Shown piece by piece: positions 25,882 through 35,890 of a stretch of DNA of 64,000 bases (the stretch's first letter is position 1; each line of letters starts with the position of its first letter). The DNA is from Streptomyces albus subsp. albus (GTDB lineage Bacteria; Actinomycetota; Actinomycetes; Streptomycetales; Streptomycetaceae). A program made the translations under genes and the position numbers. The notes under the pieces were generated by a model, which worked only from the letters and a program-made list of their open reading frames with translations, did not search any database and was not told the DNA's origin. The stretch is from positions 310,001 through 374,000 of the forward strand of contig NZ_JODR01000008.1 of the NCBI RefSeq assembly GCF_000725885.1. The letters run 5' to 3'.

Positions 25882-26646
25882 ATGTTCGCCTTCGCACAGA
25901 TCAGCGACATACATCTGGGCCAGGACCGCGGTGACGGCGGTGCCCGCGCCCGTGAACGCACCGAGCGTGTGCTGGCCCGGCTGGCCGGGCTCCCCGGCGC
26001 CCTCGATGCCGTGCTGCTCACCGGAGACGTCGCCGACCACGGGACGGAGGCCGAATACCGGCTGGCCGCCGAGCTGTTCGACACGTACGGCATCCGCCCG
26101 CTGCTGTGCCCGGGCAACCACGATGTGCGCGGCCCCTACCGGCAGGTGCTGCTGGGCGGCGACCCGGCCGATCCCGCACCGGTCAACCAGGTGCACCGGC
26201 TGCCGGGGGCGACTTTCCTGATGTGCGACTCCAGCGTGCCCGGCAAGGGGCACGGTCGTCTCGACGACGGGACGCTGGCCTGGCTCGACGAGACGCTGGC
26301 ACGGACGCCGGACGACGAGCCCGCCTTCGTCTGCTTCCACCATCCGCCCGTTCCGCTGCACGTCCAGTACGTGGACGAGATCCGGCAGTTCGGCGAGGAC
26401 CGTCTGGCCGAGGTCGTGGGCCGGCACCGCCAGGTCGCGGGGCTGCTGTGCGGCCACAGCCACACTCCCGCGGTCACCACCTTCGCCGGGGTTCCGCTGG
26501 TGGCGGCGCCCGGAGTGGTCTCGACGCTCCGGATGCCCTGGGAGGAGCAGGAGGCGGGGCCGATGGACTACGAACTGCCTCCCATGCTCGCCTACCACGT
26601 CCACGAGAACGGCCGGCTGACGACTCATTTCCGCGTCGTTCCGTGA
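25882..26646 (+). CDS. metallophosphoesterase, CpdA-like (class III phosphodiesterase)
   Basis: A 254-residue calcineurin-fold phosphoesterase. The five metal motifs are in order: QISDIHLG, LLTGDVADHG, CPGNHDVRG, CFHHPPV and CGHSHT. Length and spacing match the class III cyclic-nucleotide phosphodiesterase/CpdA group, though this family also contains enzymes acting on other phosphodiesters. ATG at 25882 has AGGAGG 14 bases upstream. No export signal is present. It stands alone between the repeat-rich gap and a small membrane-protein gene. Confidence 0.88.
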   Translation: MFAFAQISDIHLGQDRGDGGARARERTERVLARLAGLPGALDAVLLTGDVADHGTEAEYRLAAELFDTYGIRPLLCPGNHDVRGPYRQVLLGGDPADPAPVNQVHRLPGATFLMCDSSVPGKGHGRLDDGTLAWLDETLARTPDDEPAFVCFHHPPVPLHVQYVDEIRQFGEDRLAEVVGRHRQVAGLLCGHSHTPAVTTFAGVPLVAAPGVVSTLRMPWEEQEAGPMDYELPPMLAYHVHENGRLTTHFRVVP

Positions 26647-26790
26647 GGCAGGGTCTTCCACCCAACCTGCATGGGAACGCTCTTACGGGGCACTCGCGTG
26701 CGACGGCGCCGGCGTCCTGGCTGCCGGGAAGACCGTGGACGGGCTCGGAGCGCGGCACGGCGGGTCGCCCGGCAGGGAGGTGGGTGACCG

Positions 26791-26937
26791 ATGTCCTTGC
26801 GCGACCAGTGGGAGCGTCGTCGCATCGGCAGCACGCTCGTCGTCGTGGTGGCGGCCACGGCCTTGCTGCTGATGATCCTCTTCGTAGTGCTGATGCCGGC
26901 CGGGTACGGCGCACCCCCGCGGGAGGGCGCGCCGTGA
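26791..26937 (+). CDS. small membrane protein, 48 residues, unknown function
   Basis: A short reading frame beginning MSLRDQWERRR. It has a basic N-terminus, one strongly hydrophobic helix (about residues 15-36, VVVVAATALLLMILFVVLM) and a short Gly/Pro tail. GGGAGG stands 10 bases before the ATG. The positive-inside pattern and codon use look like a genuine single-pass protein. It resembles no named family I recognise. It is 144 bases after the metallophosphoesterase and 322 before the sensor kinase. Confidence 0.6.
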   Translation: MSLRDQWERRRIGSTLVVVVAATALLLMILFVVLMPAGYGAPPREGAP

Positions 26938-27259
26938 CGGCTCGGACCGGCTGCAAGGGCGGTGGGCGGAACCGGCTGTGAGGCCGTACGGGCGCGAACA
27001 GTGCCACGCTCCCGGGCTGTTCCGGGCCACGGTCTCCCCCTGGCCGTGACCCGGCCCCCGTCCCCGGGAACGTGGCGCTCTCCTGGCAAGAGAAGGTACG
27101 CGGGCGCGGGCTGCCGGTCGTCACCGCAGAGCAGTAAGTGGAACCTGTCCTTCTGCGGTAGCCGGCCCGGAATCTCGTACCAGCGCGGTAGACGGAGCCC
27201 CGCGCGCACAGCGCGCCCGGTGGATGCCGGGCGCCTGCGGCCCTGGCTACGCTGCCACG
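26938..27259. other. intergenic region upstream of the sensor kinase
   Basis: 322 bases with no supported gene. GCCACGCTCCCGGG (27003-27016) and CCCGGGAACGTGGC (27063-27076) form an imperfect inverted repeat 46 bases apart. The kinase promoter lies at the 3' end. Confidence 0.5.
27248..27253 (+). promoter_or_regulatory. leaderless-type -10 element of the two-component operon
   Basis: TACGCT ends 6 bases before the ATG at 27260, so transcription would start at or next to the start codon. No ribosome site precedes that ATG, which fits a leaderless mRNA, a common Streptomyces arrangement. Confidence 0.5.
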
Positions 27260-28537
27260 ATGCGGAGCACGACGGCCCGGACCCAGCTGCGGCGCGCGGC
27301 GGAACGCGTACCGGCGTGGGCGTACGACAGCGCCATCGCGCTCGCCATAACGGCCGTCAGCCTGCTCCTCGGTCACGACCGCACCCCGCAGGGCTGGTCG
27401 GGCCTGGACGGTCCGGGTGTGCTGCTGACCTGTGCGGTGAATCTGCCGCTGGTCGTGCGCCGCCGCAACCCGGTCGTCCTGTGCGTCGCCGTGCTCACCG
27501 TGTGGACGGTTTACGTCGCTCTCGACTACTGGCCGGTCGTCAACACTCTCGGGCCGCTGCTGGCCCTCTACACGGTTGCCGCGCAACGGCCCCTGCGCCA
27601 GGCAGTGCTGTGCGCGCTGCTGCTCGCCGGGGTGTGGAACTTCGCGGGGATGACGGGGCAGGAGAGCTCCTGGGCCACCGTGCTCGGCCAGAGCCTGCTG
27701 TACACCTCGGTCATCTGCGGTTTCGGGCACCTCGCCCGCAAGTCGGCGCAGCGCAACGTGGAGCTGGCCGACCTCACCCGGCAGCTGCGCCGGGAGAGGG
27801 CCGGGGCCGAGCGGCGCGCCGTCGCCGAGGAGCGGGTCCGCATCGCCCGCGAGCTGCACGACGTGGTGGCGCACCACATGTCCGTCATCTCCGTGCAGGC
27901 GGGGCTGGCCGGTTACGTCTTCGACTCGGACCCGCAGACCGCCCGCGGCGCGCTGGGCACCATATCCGACACCTCGACCGAGGCGCTGGCCGAACTGCGG
28001 CGGCTGCTGGCCGTGTTGCGCGTGGAGGGCGGCGACCGCCCGGGCGACGAGGAGGCCCGGCTGGTCCACCGTTCGGAGGACGAGGAGGAGTTCGGGCCCG
28101 CCCCCGGCCTGGACGAGCTGCCCGCGCTGGCCGAGCGGGTCCGCGGCGCGGGCGTGCCCGTCACGTGCACGGTGACCGGCGAGCCCCGCGACCTGCCGCC
28201 CGGCGCCGGACAGTGCGCCTACCGCGTCGTCCAGGAAGCGCTCACCAACGTGCTCAAGCACGCCTACCCGGCCCGGGCGGCGGTCACCGTCGCCTACGAA
28301 CCCCGCAGGCTGACCGTGACGGTCAGCGACGACGGCGGCCGGGCCGGAACCCGGGCGGGCGGCAGGGGCGGCACGGAGGGCTCCGCCGCCGCTCGTCGCC
28401 ACGTGCCCGCCCCGCCGCCCGAGGGCGGGCACGGCTTGATTGGGATGCGGGAGCGCGCCAGGATCTACGGTGGCCGGCTGGAGGCCGGCCCACGGGCGAG
28501 CGGCGGATTCGAGGTGCGGCTGATCCTCCCCGCCTGA
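27260..28537 (+). CDS. two-component sensor histidine kinase (NarL-type partner)
   Basis: A 425-residue membrane kinase. About five hydrophobic segments occupy residues 15-160. A dimerisation/phosphoacceptor domain of the HisKA_3 type follows, with the phosphorylated His200 in ARELHDVVAHH. The ATPase domain has an N-box (VVQEALTNVLKHA) and a final GLIGMRERARIYGG. A ~30-residue low-complexity insert sits before the last G-box. The signal sensed is unknown; there is no large extracellular loop, which suggests membrane sensing. It is 21 bases before the response regulator gene. Confidence 0.9.
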   Translation: MRSTTARTQLRRAAERVPAWAYDSAIALAITAVSLLLGHDRTPQGWSGLDGPGVLLTCAVNLPLVVRRRNPVVLCVAVLTVWTVYVALDYWPVVNTLGPLLALYTVAAQRPLRQAVLCALLLAGVWNFAGMTGQESSWATVLGQSLLYTSVICGFGHLARKSAQRNVELADLTRQLRRERAGAERRAVAEERVRIARELHDVVAHHMSVISVQAGLAGYVFDSDPQTARGALGTISDTSTEALAELRRLLAVLRVEGGDRPGDEEARLVHRSEDEEEFGPAPGLDELPALAERVRGAGVPVTCTVTGEPRDLPPGAGQCAYRVVQEALTNVLKHAYPARAAVTVAYEPRRLTVTVSDDGGRAGTRAGGRGGTEGSAAARRHVPAPPPEGGHGLIGMRERARIYGGRLEAGPRASGGFEVRLILPA

Positions 28538-28558
28538 CAGCGGCACGAGGGGGACACG

Positions 28559-29248
28559 GTGACGACCAGGGTGCTCGTCGTCGACGACCAGGTACTCATC
28601 CGGGCGGGGGTGGCCGCGCTGCTGCGCGCGGCACCGGGCATGGAGGTCGTCGGGGAGGCGTCCGACGGTGACGAGGCCGTGCGGCTGGCCGCCGAACAGC
28701 GGCCCGACGTCATCCTCATGGACATCCGGATGCCCGGCACGAGCGGTATCACCGCCACCGAGCGCATCCTGGAGCAGAGCGCTGAGCCGCGCCCCAGGAT
28801 CCTGGTGCTGACCACGTTCGACCTGGACGAGTACGTCTATGCCGCGCTGCGCGCCGGGGCGTGCGGTTTCCTCCTCAAGGACACCGGGCCGCAGCGGCTG
28901 CTGGCCGCCATCGCGGCGGTCGCCCAGGGCGACACGCTCTTCTCGCCGAGCGTCACCCGCCGGCTGATCGAGGCGTACGCGCCCCGGGCCGACGCCGGCA
29001 AGCCGCGACCGGAGACGCTGGACGTGCTCACCAGCCGCGAACTGGACGTGCTGCGGCTGGTCGCGGGCGGTCTGTCCAATCCGGAGATCGCCGAGACGCT
29101 GGTCATCAGCGAATCGACCGTCAAGACGCACCTCAACCGGACCATGGCCAAGCTCGACCTGGGCAGCCGCGCCCAGGCGGTCGTCCTGGCCTACGAGACG
29201 GGCCTGGTGACCCCGGGAAACGGCACACCGGGCGGCGTCCGGACGTGA
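28559..29248 (+). CDS. two-component response regulator, NarL/LuxR family
   Basis: A 229-residue regulator. The receiver domain has Asp55 (VILMDIRMPG) as phosphoacceptor and a conserved Lys in FLLKDT. The C-terminal LuxR-type helix-turn-helix runs LTSRELDVLRLVAGG to ESTVKTHLNRTMAKL. GTG at 28559 has GAGGGGG upstream. It is co-transcribed with the kinase. It may act on the membrane-protein or acyl-CoA dehydrogenase genes nearby, but its targets are not visible in sequence. Confidence 0.92.
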   Translation: MTTRVLVVDDQVLIRAGVAALLRAAPGMEVVGEASDGDEAVRLAAEQRPDVILMDIRMPGTSGITATERILEQSAEPRPRILVLTTFDLDEYVYAALRAGACGFLLKDTGPQRLLAAIAAVAQGDTLFSPSVTRRLIEAYAPRADAGKPRPETLDVLTSRELDVLRLVAGGLSNPEIAETLVISESTVKTHLNRTMAKLDLGSRAQAVVLAYETGLVTPGNGTPGGVRT

Positions 29249-29353
29249 GCCCTCCCGGTCGGCCGGGTACGGGCCCGGAGCCGCCGTATGCGCGCTCGTC
29301 GCGAGCGGTCTGATACGCCCCCGGGGGAAACGGGTACATACGTCCGAGTAGCA

Positions 29354-29386
29354 CCGGCCGGTACGGATCCGCGTGGTACCGGCCGG
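29354..29386. promoter_or_regulatory. candidate operator upstream of the acyl-CoA dehydrogenase
   Basis: CCGGCCGGTAC and GTACCGGCCGG are perfect 11-base inverted repeats around an 11-base spacer. GTAC words flank it on both sides (near 29333, 29396 and 29406). A regulator site or a two-component terminator are both possible; there is no T tract. Confidence 0.45.
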
Positions 29387-29481
29387 CCGGACACCGTACG
29401 CCGGAACGTACGCCGATGGCGCGCACGGCCACCGGCGACGCCCTCCGCGCACCGCCTCCACACCGTTCCGAGGTGAGCGAG

Positions 29482-31407
29482 ATGACCGTCTCCGAGCGTG
29501 AAGCCCGCGAAGTCGCCGAGGAAGCCCGGGAGAAGGACTGGCGCAAGCCGAGCTTCGCCAAAGAGCTGTTCCTGGGCCGCTTCCGCCTCGATCTGCTGCA
29601 CCCCCACCCCGAACCCGCGCCGGAGGACGCCGCGCGGGGGGAGGAGTTCCTCGCCGCGCTCCGCCGCTTCGTGGAGACCCGCATCGACGGGCAGCGCATC
29701 GAGCGGGAGGCCCGCATCCCCGACGAGGTGATCACCGGGCTGAAGGAACTCGGGGCGCTCGGCATGAAGGTCGGCACCGAGTACGGCGGTCTGGGACTGA
29801 CCCAGTTGTACTACAACAAGGCGCTCGCCCTGGTCAGCTCGGCCAGTCCGGCAGTGGGCGCGCTGCTGTCCGCGCACCAGTCGATCGGCGTGCCGCAGCC
29901 GGTGAAACTGTTCGGCACCCGGGAGCAGAAGGACGCCTTCCTGCCCCGCTGTGCCCGCAGTGACATCTCCGCGTTCCTGCTGACGGAACCCGACGTGGGC
30001 TCCGACCCGGCACGGCTGGCCACCACGGCCGTGCCCGACGGGGACACATATGTGCTGGACGGGGTCAAACTGTGGACGACCAACGGGGTGGTGGCCGATC
30101 TGCTCGTGGTCATGGCGCGGGTCCCCGAACCGGAGCCCGGCGATCCGCGGGCGGCCCAGGGGCACAAGGGCGGCATCACGGCGTTCGTCGTGGAGGGCGA
30201 CTCCGAGGGCATCACCGTGGAGAACCGCAACGCCTTCATGGGGCTGCGCGGCATCGAGAACGGCGTCACCCGCCTCCACCGGGTCCGGGTACCGGCCGCC
30301 AACCGTATCGGCCCGGAGGGCGCGGGGCTCAGGATCGCGCTGACGACCCTCAACACCGGCCGGCTCTCCCTGCCCGCCACCTGCGCGGGCGCGGGCAAAT
30401 GGTGTCTGAAGGTCGCCCGCGAGTGGTCGCGGGAGCGGGTCCAGTGGGGCAGGCCCGTCGCGGAGCACGAGGCGGTCGGCAGCAAGATCGCCTTCATCGC
30501 CGCGACGACGTTCGCGCTGGAGGCGGTGCTTGACTTGTCCTCCCAGATGGCCGACGAGGAGCGCAACGACATCCGCATCGAGGCGGCGCTGGCCAAGCTG
30601 TACGGCAGCGAGATGGCCTGGCGGATGGCCGACGAACTGGTGCAGATCCGCGGCGGCCGGGGCTTCGAGACGGCCGCGTCCCTGGCGGCCAGGGGCGAGC
30701 GCGGAGTCCCCGCCGAACAGCTGCTGCGCGACCTGCGGATCAACCGCATCTTCGAGGGCTCGACGGAGATCATGCACCTGCTGATCGCACGGGAGGCCGT
30801 GGACGCCCACCTGTCCGTCGCCGGCGACCTCATCGCCCCGGACACGTCACTCGCCGACAAGCGCAGGGCCGCGCTCGCCGCGGGCGGCTTCTACGCCACC
30901 TGGCTGCCCAAGCTGGTCGTCGGCCCCGGCCGGCTGCCGGGGGCCTTCGCCGAGTTCGGTGCCCTCGCCCCGCACCTGCGCTACGTCGAGCGGACGGCCC
31001 GCAAACTGGCCCGCTCCACCTTCTACGCCATGTCGCGCTGGCAGGGCCGCATGGAGACCAAACAGGGCTTCCTCGGCCGGATCGTGGACATCGGCGCCGA
31101 ACTGTTCGCGATGAGTGCCGCCTGCGTGCGCGCCGAGAAGCTGCGCCGTGACGGCGGCGACGGGCAGGCCGCCCACCAGCTGGCGGACGCGTTCTGCCGC
31201 CAGTCGCGCATCCGCGTCGAGGAACTCTTCGGCCGTCTGTGGAGCAACACCGACGACCTCGACCGCAAGGTCGTCCGCGGCGTCCTGGACGGTGCCTACA
31301 CCTGGCTGGAGGAAGGCGTCGTCGACCCCTCCACGGAAGGGCCCTGGATCGCGGAGGCCGCCCCCGGCCCCACGGCCCGCCGCAACGTCCACCGGCGCAT
31401 CCCCTGA
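29482..31407 (+). CDS. long-form acyl-CoA dehydrogenase
   Basis: A 641-residue FAD-dependent acyl-CoA dehydrogenase. Standard domains fill the first ~400 residues: a helical N-terminus, the middle beta domain (LTEPDVGSDPARLATTA, KLWTTNGVVADLLVVMA), and the C-terminal four-helix domain with RIFEGSTEIM near the active-site region. A further ~200-residue helical extension resembles VLCAD/ACAD9-type enzymes. ATG at 29482 has GAGGTGA 5 bases upstream; a longer frame has no ribosome site. It would catalyse the first step of fatty acid beta-oxidation on long chains. It is probably a single-gene unit. Confidence 0.9.
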   Translation: MTVSEREAREVAEEAREKDWRKPSFAKELFLGRFRLDLLHPHPEPAPEDAARGEEFLAALRRFVETRIDGQRIEREARIPDEVITGLKELGALGMKVGTEYGGLGLTQLYYNKALALVSSASPAVGALLSAHQSIGVPQPVKLFGTREQKDAFLPRCARSDISAFLLTEPDVGSDPARLATTAVPDGDTYVLDGVKLWTTNGVVADLLVVMARVPEPEPGDPRAAQGHKGGITAFVVEGDSEGITVENRNAFMGLRGIENGVTRLHRVRVPAANRIGPEGAGLRIALTTLNTGRLSLPATCAGAGKWCLKVAREWSRERVQWGRPVAEHEAVGSKIAFIAATTFALEAVLDLSSQMADEERNDIRIEAALAKLYGSEMAWRMADELVQIRGGRGFETAASLAARGERGVPAEQLLRDLRINRIFEGSTEIMHLLIAREAVDAHLSVAGDLIAPDTSLADKRRAALAAGGFYATWLPKLVVGPGRLPGAFAEFGALAPHLRYVERTARKLARSTFYAMSRWQGRMETKQGFLGRIVDIGAELFAMSAACVRAEKLRRDGGDGQAAHQLADAFCRQSRIRVEELFGRLWSNTDDLDRKVVRGVLDGAYTWLEEGVVDPSTEGPWIAEAAPGPTARRNVHRRIP

Positions 31408-31590
31408 AGACCCGCCTGCCGGCGGGCCGCCGGCACCGCCGGAGCGGCGCCCCGGCCGCCGGCCGCCCCCTTCCCGCCCCCCTCGCGCGCCCCCGTGCAC
31501 CCTCGCGGTGCGCCCCCTCGGCCGGTGCGCACCGGGCCCCGCAACCGGTGCGCTGTCCGGGCGCGTCCACGGAGCGGACACAATGGGGGC

Positions 31591-32889
31591 ATGACCGACT
31601 CCCTCGCTGATCCGCATCTGCGCTATTCCGGCACCGTCACCCCCGGCAACGGCAGCGGAGCCGGCGCCGCGTCGGAAGCGGGAGCCCCGCGCGACATCGT
31701 GATCCTCGGCTCGACGGGTTCGATCGGCACCCAGGCCGTCGACGTGGTGCTCAAGAACCCCGACCGGTTCCGGGTCACCGCGCTGGCCGCCTCCGGCAGC
31801 CGGATCGGACTGCTGGCCGAGCAGGCGCACCGGCTCCGTGTCCGTACGGTGGCCGTGGCCCGCGAGGAGGCGGTGCCCGCACTGCGTGAGGCACTGCGCG
31901 GGGCCTACGGAGCGGGGGAGCCGCTGCCCGAGGTCCTGGCGGGCCCCGACGCCGCCACCGAGCTGGCCGCCTCCCCCTGCCACACCGTGCTCAACGGCAT
32001 CACCGGCTCCATCGGCCTGGCCCCCACCCTGGCGGCGCTCAAGGCCGGCCGGGTGCTGGCGCTCGCCAACAAGGAGTCGCTCATCGTGGGCGGTCCGCTG
32101 GTGCGTGCCGTGGCCGAGCCGGGCCAGATCGTGCCGGTCGACTCCGAGCACTCGGCGCTCTTCCAGGCGCTGATGGGCGGCACCCGCGCCGAGGTGCGCA
32201 AGCTGCTGGTCACCGCCTCCGGCGGGCCGTTCCGGGGGCGGAGCAGGGCCGAGCTGGCCGGGGTCACCCCCGAGCAGGCGATGGCGCACCCCACCTGGGA
32301 CATGGGCCCGGTCATCACGATCAACTCGGCCACCCTGGTGAACAAGGGCCTCGAAGTGATCGAGGCGCACCTGCTGTACGACATCCCCTTCGACCGCATC
32401 CAGGTCGTGGTGCACCCGCAGTCGGCCGTTCACTCGATGGTGGAGTTCACCGACGGTTCCACCCTCGCCCAGTGCGGCCCGCCGGACATGCGGCTGCCGA
32501 TCGCGCTGGGCCTCGGCTGGCCCGAACGGGTGCCCGACTCCGGTCCCGTCTTCTCGTGGACCGAGGCCATGTCCTGGGACTTCTACCCGCTGGACGAGGA
32601 GGCGTTCCCCTCCGTGCCGCTGGCCTGCCATGTGGGTGCGCTGGGCGGTACGGCGCCGGCCGTCTTCAACGCGGCGAACGAGGAGTGCGTCGAGGCGTTT
32701 CTGGCCGGGAGGCTGCCGTTCACAGGCATCGTGGATACGGTTGCGGCTGTGGTCGAGGAGCACGGCAGCCCGGACGGAACCGGGCTGACCCTCTCCGATG
32801 TCCTCGCCGCAGAGACCTGGGCGCGCGCCCGCGCCCGTGAACTGGCGGCAGCACGATCCGCCACAGCACCAGCGGAGGCCCGCGCATGA
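31591..32889 (+). CDS. dxr: 1-deoxy-D-xylulose-5-phosphate reductoisomerase
   Basis: The second enzyme of the MEP isoprenoid pathway: it rearranges and reduces DXP to MEP with NADPH. The 432-residue protein has the NADPH motif GSTGSIG at residues 40-46, [12 protein letters not shown], the divalent-metal/substrate segment [12 protein letters not shown], and [19 protein letters not shown]. An extra ~33-residue Gly/Ala-rich N-terminus precedes the Rossmann fold. ATG at 31591 is close behind CACAAT, a possible -10, so the mRNA may be nearly leaderless. Its stop overlaps the site-2 protease start (ATGA), and ispG of the same pathway follows. Confidence 0.97.
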   Translation: MTDSLADPHLRYSGTVTPGNGSGAGAASEAGAPRDIVILGSTGSIGTQAVDVVLKNPDRFRVTALAASGSRIGLLAEQAHRLRVRTVAVAREEAVPALREALRGAYGAGEPLPEVLAGPDAATELAASPCHTVLNGITGSIGLAPTLAALKAGRVLALANKESLIVGGPLVRAVAEPGQIVPVDSEHSALFQALMGGTRAEVRKLLVTASGGPFRGRSRAELAGVTPEQAMAHPTWDMGPVITINSATLVNKGLEVIEAHLLYDIPFDRIQVVVHPQSAVHSMVEFTDGSTLAQCGPPDMRLPIALGLGWPERVPDSGPVFSWTEAMSWDFYPLDEEAFPSVPLACHVGALGGTAPAVFNAANEECVEAFLAGRLPFTGIVDTVAAVVEEHGSPDGTGLTLSDVLAAETWARARARELAAARSATAPAEARA

Positions 32890-34190
32890 CGACGCTCATG
32901 ACCATCCTCGGCATAGTCGTCTTCGTCGTCGGCCTGCTCTTCTCCATCGCCTGGCACGAGCTGGGGCACTTCACCACGGCGAAGATGTTCGGCGTCCGTG
33001 TGCCGCAGTTCATGGTGGGTTTCGGACCCACCATCTGGTCGAGGCGCAAGGGCGAGACCGAGTACGGCATCAAGGCGGTACCGCTCGGCGGCTACATCCG
33101 GATGATCGGCATGTTCCCGCCCGGCGACGACGGCGCCGTGCGCAAGCGTTCCACCTCGCCGTTCCGCGGCATGATCGAGGACGCGCGCGCCGCGGCGTAC
33201 GAGGAGCTCCAGCGCGGCGACGAGCACCGGATGCTGTACACGCGCAAACCGTGGAAGCGCGTCATCGTGATGTTCGCCGGGCCGTTCCAGAACCTGATCC
33301 TGGCCGTGGTGATCTTCCTTACGGTGCTGATGACCTTCGGCATCAACACCCAGACCACGACCGTCTCCACCGTCTCCGAGTGTGTGATCCCGGCCTCGGC
33401 GCAGACCGACAAGTGCCCCAAGGGCGCCAAGGACTCCCCGGCCGAGGCGGCCGGCCTGCGGCCGGGCGACAAGATCGTCTCCTTCGACGGGAAGGCCGTC
33501 GAGGACTGGGACACCCTCCAGCAGCACATCCGGGACACCACCGGGCCCGCCACCCTCACCGTGGAGCGCGACGGCACCCGCCGCACGCTGCACGCCGACC
33601 TGATCGAGAACAAGGTCGCCAAGACCGACGGGCACGGCGGCTACGTGCCGGACGAGTACGTGACCGCCGGTTTCCTGGGCTTCACCCCGGCCAGCGGCGT
33701 CGTGCAGCAGTCGTTTCCGCAGGCCGTCGACCGCATGGGCGACATGATGCGCAACGGCGTCCAGGCCCTCGTCGACCTGCCGGGCAAGATCCCCGACCTG
33801 TGGAACGCGGCCTTCGACGGCGCCGAGCGCAAGCAGGACTCGCCCATGGGGGTGGTCGGTGCGGCCCGGGTGGGCGGCGAGGTCTTCTCCCTCGACATCC
33901 CGCCGAGCCAGCGGGTGGCCACCATGCTCTTCCTGGTCGCCGGCTTCAACCTGAGCCTGTTCCTGTTCAACATGCTGCCGCTGCTGCCGCTGGACGGCGG
34001 GCACATCGCCGGGGCGCTGTGGGAGTCGCTGCGCAGGAATCTGGCCAAGGTCTTCCGGCGCCCCGACCCCGGCCCCTTCGACGTGGCGAAGCTCATGCCG
34101 GTCGCCTACGTGGTCGCCGGTGTGTTCCTCTGCTTCACCCTGCTGGTGCTGGTCGCGGACGTGGTCAACCCGGTCAGACTCACCGGTTAG
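32886..34190 (+). CDS. rseP: site-2 (RseP/Rip-type) intramembrane metalloprotease
   Basis: A 434-residue membrane zinc protease. The HELGH motif (residues 24-28) sits in the first helix, a PDZ domain occupies about 150-270 ([17 protein letters not shown]), and the third zinc ligand is Asp370 in LLPLDGGH. The C-terminal helix ends in a VNPVRL segment. Such enzymes cleave anti-sigma factors or other single-pass proteins within the membrane. It is translationally coupled to dxr, a linkage conserved in many bacteria, and lies before a strong hairpin. Its substrates are not identifiable here. Confidence 0.95.
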   Translation: MTTLMTILGIVVFVVGLLFSIAWHELGHFTTAKMFGVRVPQFMVGFGPTIWSRRKGETEYGIKAVPLGGYIRMIGMFPPGDDGAVRKRSTSPFRGMIEDARAAAYEELQRGDEHRMLYTRKPWKRVIVMFAGPFQNLILAVVIFLTVLMTFGINTQTTTVSTVSECVIPASAQTDKCPKGAKDSPAEAAGLRPGDKIVSFDGKAVEDWDTLQQHIRDTTGPATLTVERDGTRRTLHADLIENKVAKTDGHGGYVPDEYVTAGFLGFTPASGVVQQSFPQAVDRMGDMMRNGVQALVDLPGKIPDLWNAAFDGAERKQDSPMGVVGAARVGGEVFSLDIPPSQRVATMLFLVAGFNLSLFLFNMLPLLPLDGGHIAGALWESLRRNLAKVFRRPDPGPFDVAKLMPVAYVVAGVFLCFTLLVLVADVVNPVRLTG

Positions 34191-34217
34191 CCGCCCCGCG
34201 CCCCGGACGGCACGCAC

Positions 34218-34248
34218 CGACGCCCGCGCGTACTCCGCGCGGGCGTCG
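34218..34248 (+). terminator. hairpin after the dxr-rseP unit
   Basis: A perfect 13-base-pair stem (34218-34230 with 34236-34248) with a 5-base loop, 27 bases after the protease stop. ispG starts 116 bases later, so it probably has its own promoter as well. Confidence 0.8.
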
Positions 34249-34364
34249 CCCCTCGTGGCGTTTTCCGGGCATCGATGTGCTGGGCGCGAGGCCGGTGCCG
34301 TAATCTCGAAGCTCTGGAGCCCGCGAACCCGGGACTTGAACGACACCGTTGGGGTTGCACGCTG

Positions 34365-35522
34365 ATGACAGCGATTTCGCTCGGAATGCCGGAGGTTCCG
34401 GCCAAGCTCGCCGACCGGAGGGTCAGCCGGAAGATCCAGGTAGGCACGGTCGCGGTGGGCGGGGACGCGCCCGTCTCCGTCCAGTCCATGACCACGACCC
34501 GCACCTCGGACATCGGTGCGACGCTTCAGCAGATCGCCGAGCTGACGGCCTCCGGGTGCCAGATCGTCCGGGTGGCGTGCCCGACCCAGGACGACGCCGA
34601 CGCGCTGGCCACGATCGCCCGCAAGTCGCAGATCCCCGTGATCGCCGACATCCACTTCCAGCCGAAGTACGTCTTCCAGGCGATCGACGCCGGGTGCGCG
34701 GCGGTCCGCGTCAACCCGGGCAACATCAAGCAGTTCGACGACAAGGTCAAGGAGATCGCCAACGCGGCCTCCGCGGCCGGGACCCCCATCCGCATCGGTG
34801 TCAACGCGGGCTCCCTCGACAAGCGGCTGCTGGCCAAGTACGGCAAGGCCACCCCCGAGGCGCTGGTCGAGTCAGCGCTGTGGGAGTGCTCCCTGTTCGA
34901 GGAGCACGGCTTCCAGGACATCAAGATCTCGGTCAAGCACAACGACCCGGTCGTCATGGTCAACGCCTACCGGCTGCTGGCCCAGCGCTGCGACTACCCG
35001 CTCCACCTGGGCGTCACCGAGGCCGGCCCCGCCTTCCAGGGCACCATCAAGTCGGCCGTCGCCTTCGGTGCCCTGCTCAGCGAGGGCATCGGCGACACGA
35101 TCCGCGTCTCCCTCTCGGCGCCGCCTGCCGAGGAGGTCAAGGTCGGCATCCAGATCCTGGAGTCCCTGGGCCTGCGCCAGCGCGGTCTGGAGATCGTCTC
35201 CTGCCCCTCCTGCGGCCGGGCGCAGGTGGACGTCTACAAGCTGGCCGACGAGGTCACCGCCGGTCTGGAGGGCATGGAGGTGCCGCTGCGCGTGGCCGTC
35301 ATGGGCTGCGTCGTCAACGGGCCCGGCGAGGCCCGCGAGGCCGACCTGGGTGTCGCCTCCGGCAACGGCAAGGGCCAGATCTTCGTCAAGGGCGAGGTCA
35401 TCAAGACCGTCCCCGAGTCCAAGATCGTCGAGACCCTCATCGAAGAGGCCATGAAGATCGCCGAGCAGATGGAGAAGGACGGCGTCCCCTCGGGCGAGCC
35501 CGTGGTGACGACGGCCGGCTGA
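34365..35522 (+). CDS. ispG: 4-hydroxy-3-methylbut-2-en-1-yl diphosphate synthase
   Basis: The MEP-pathway iron-sulfur enzyme that converts MEcPP to HMBPP. The 385-residue protein has the TIM-barrel substrate domain ([35 protein letters not shown]) and C-terminal [4Fe-4S] cysteines Cys280, Cys283 and Cys315 ([18 protein letters not shown]), with the conserved Glu as fourth ligand. This is the short bacterial form. ATG at 34365 is used; no strong ribosome site is visible just upstream, so start choice is by homology. It completes the isoprenoid segment with dxr. Confidence 0.96.
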   Translation: MTAISLGMPEVPAKLADRRVSRKIQVGTVAVGGDAPVSVQSMTTTRTSDIGATLQQIAELTASGCQIVRVACPTQDDADALATIARKSQIPVIADIHFQPKYVFQAIDAGCAAVRVNPGNIKQFDDKVKEIANAASAAGTPIRIGVNAGSLDKRLLAKYGKATPEALVESALWECSLFEEHGFQDIKISVKHNDPVVMVNAYRLLAQRCDYPLHLGVTEAGPAFQGTIKSAVAFGALLSEGIGDTIRVSLSAPPAEEVKVGIQILESLGLRQRGLEIVSCPSCGRAQVDVYKLADEVTAGLEGMEVPLRVAVMGCVVNGPGEAREADLGVASGNGKGQIFVKGEVIKTVPESKIVETLIEEAMKIAEQMEKDGVPSGEPVVTTAG

Positions 35523-35890
35523 GCCCGTCTCCTCGTGGGGACGGTCCGCTGCGACGGCGGGTCTCTCGTGGGGGCCCTCTCCGTGTGGGGGCCGTCCGCC
35601 GCGACGGCGCGCCCGTCTCTCCCGGTGGGGCCGTCCGCCCCGGCGACGGCCCCGCGACGCCTCTGCCGGGCTCTTCCGTCCACCGCGCGGACCGCTCCGC
35701 GCGGTGGACTCCGCACGGACGACGGCCTCCCCGCCCGGAGCCCCGGCGCCAGGAGGCCGGGGGAGAGCGCCGGGAGGGCACGCCCTGCCGCCCCTTGAGC
35801 CGTGCGGGGCGCGTTATGTTCTGGCCCCAGGTACAGTGCCAACAGATCGTTCTGTACGCCTGCGGGCCGCACGGTGAGGCGCCGAGACTG
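35523..35890. other. ispG 3' region with degenerate repeats
   Basis: 368 bases with no supported gene, though an ATG at 35817 is in frame with the next gene. Three loosely related units of about 35-50 bases, each containing GTCTC, a GTGGGG run, CCGTCCGC and GCGACGGC, lie between 35527 and 35660. The hairpin at 35678-35709 follows. Confidence 0.55.
35678..35709 (+). terminator. ispG terminator
   Basis: A perfect 13-base-pair stem (35678-35690 with 35697-35709) with a 6-base loop, 156 bases past the ispG stop. Confidence 0.75.

Noticed and set aside
26474..29461. Minus-strand open frame of 995 codons across the kinase and response regulator genes
   Set aside because: Antisense shadow of recognised two-component genes; no motifs and no start signal.
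30830..32763. Minus-strand frames opposite dxr and the acyl-CoA dehydrogenase 3' end
   Set aside because: No ribosome sites or domains; both are shadows of clear plus-strand enzymes.
35817..35890. Longer N-terminus of the DUF4081 acetyltransferase from ATG 35817
   Set aside because: The added residues (FWPQVQCQQIVLYACG) do not resemble the family start and the DNA looks like a promoter/leader.
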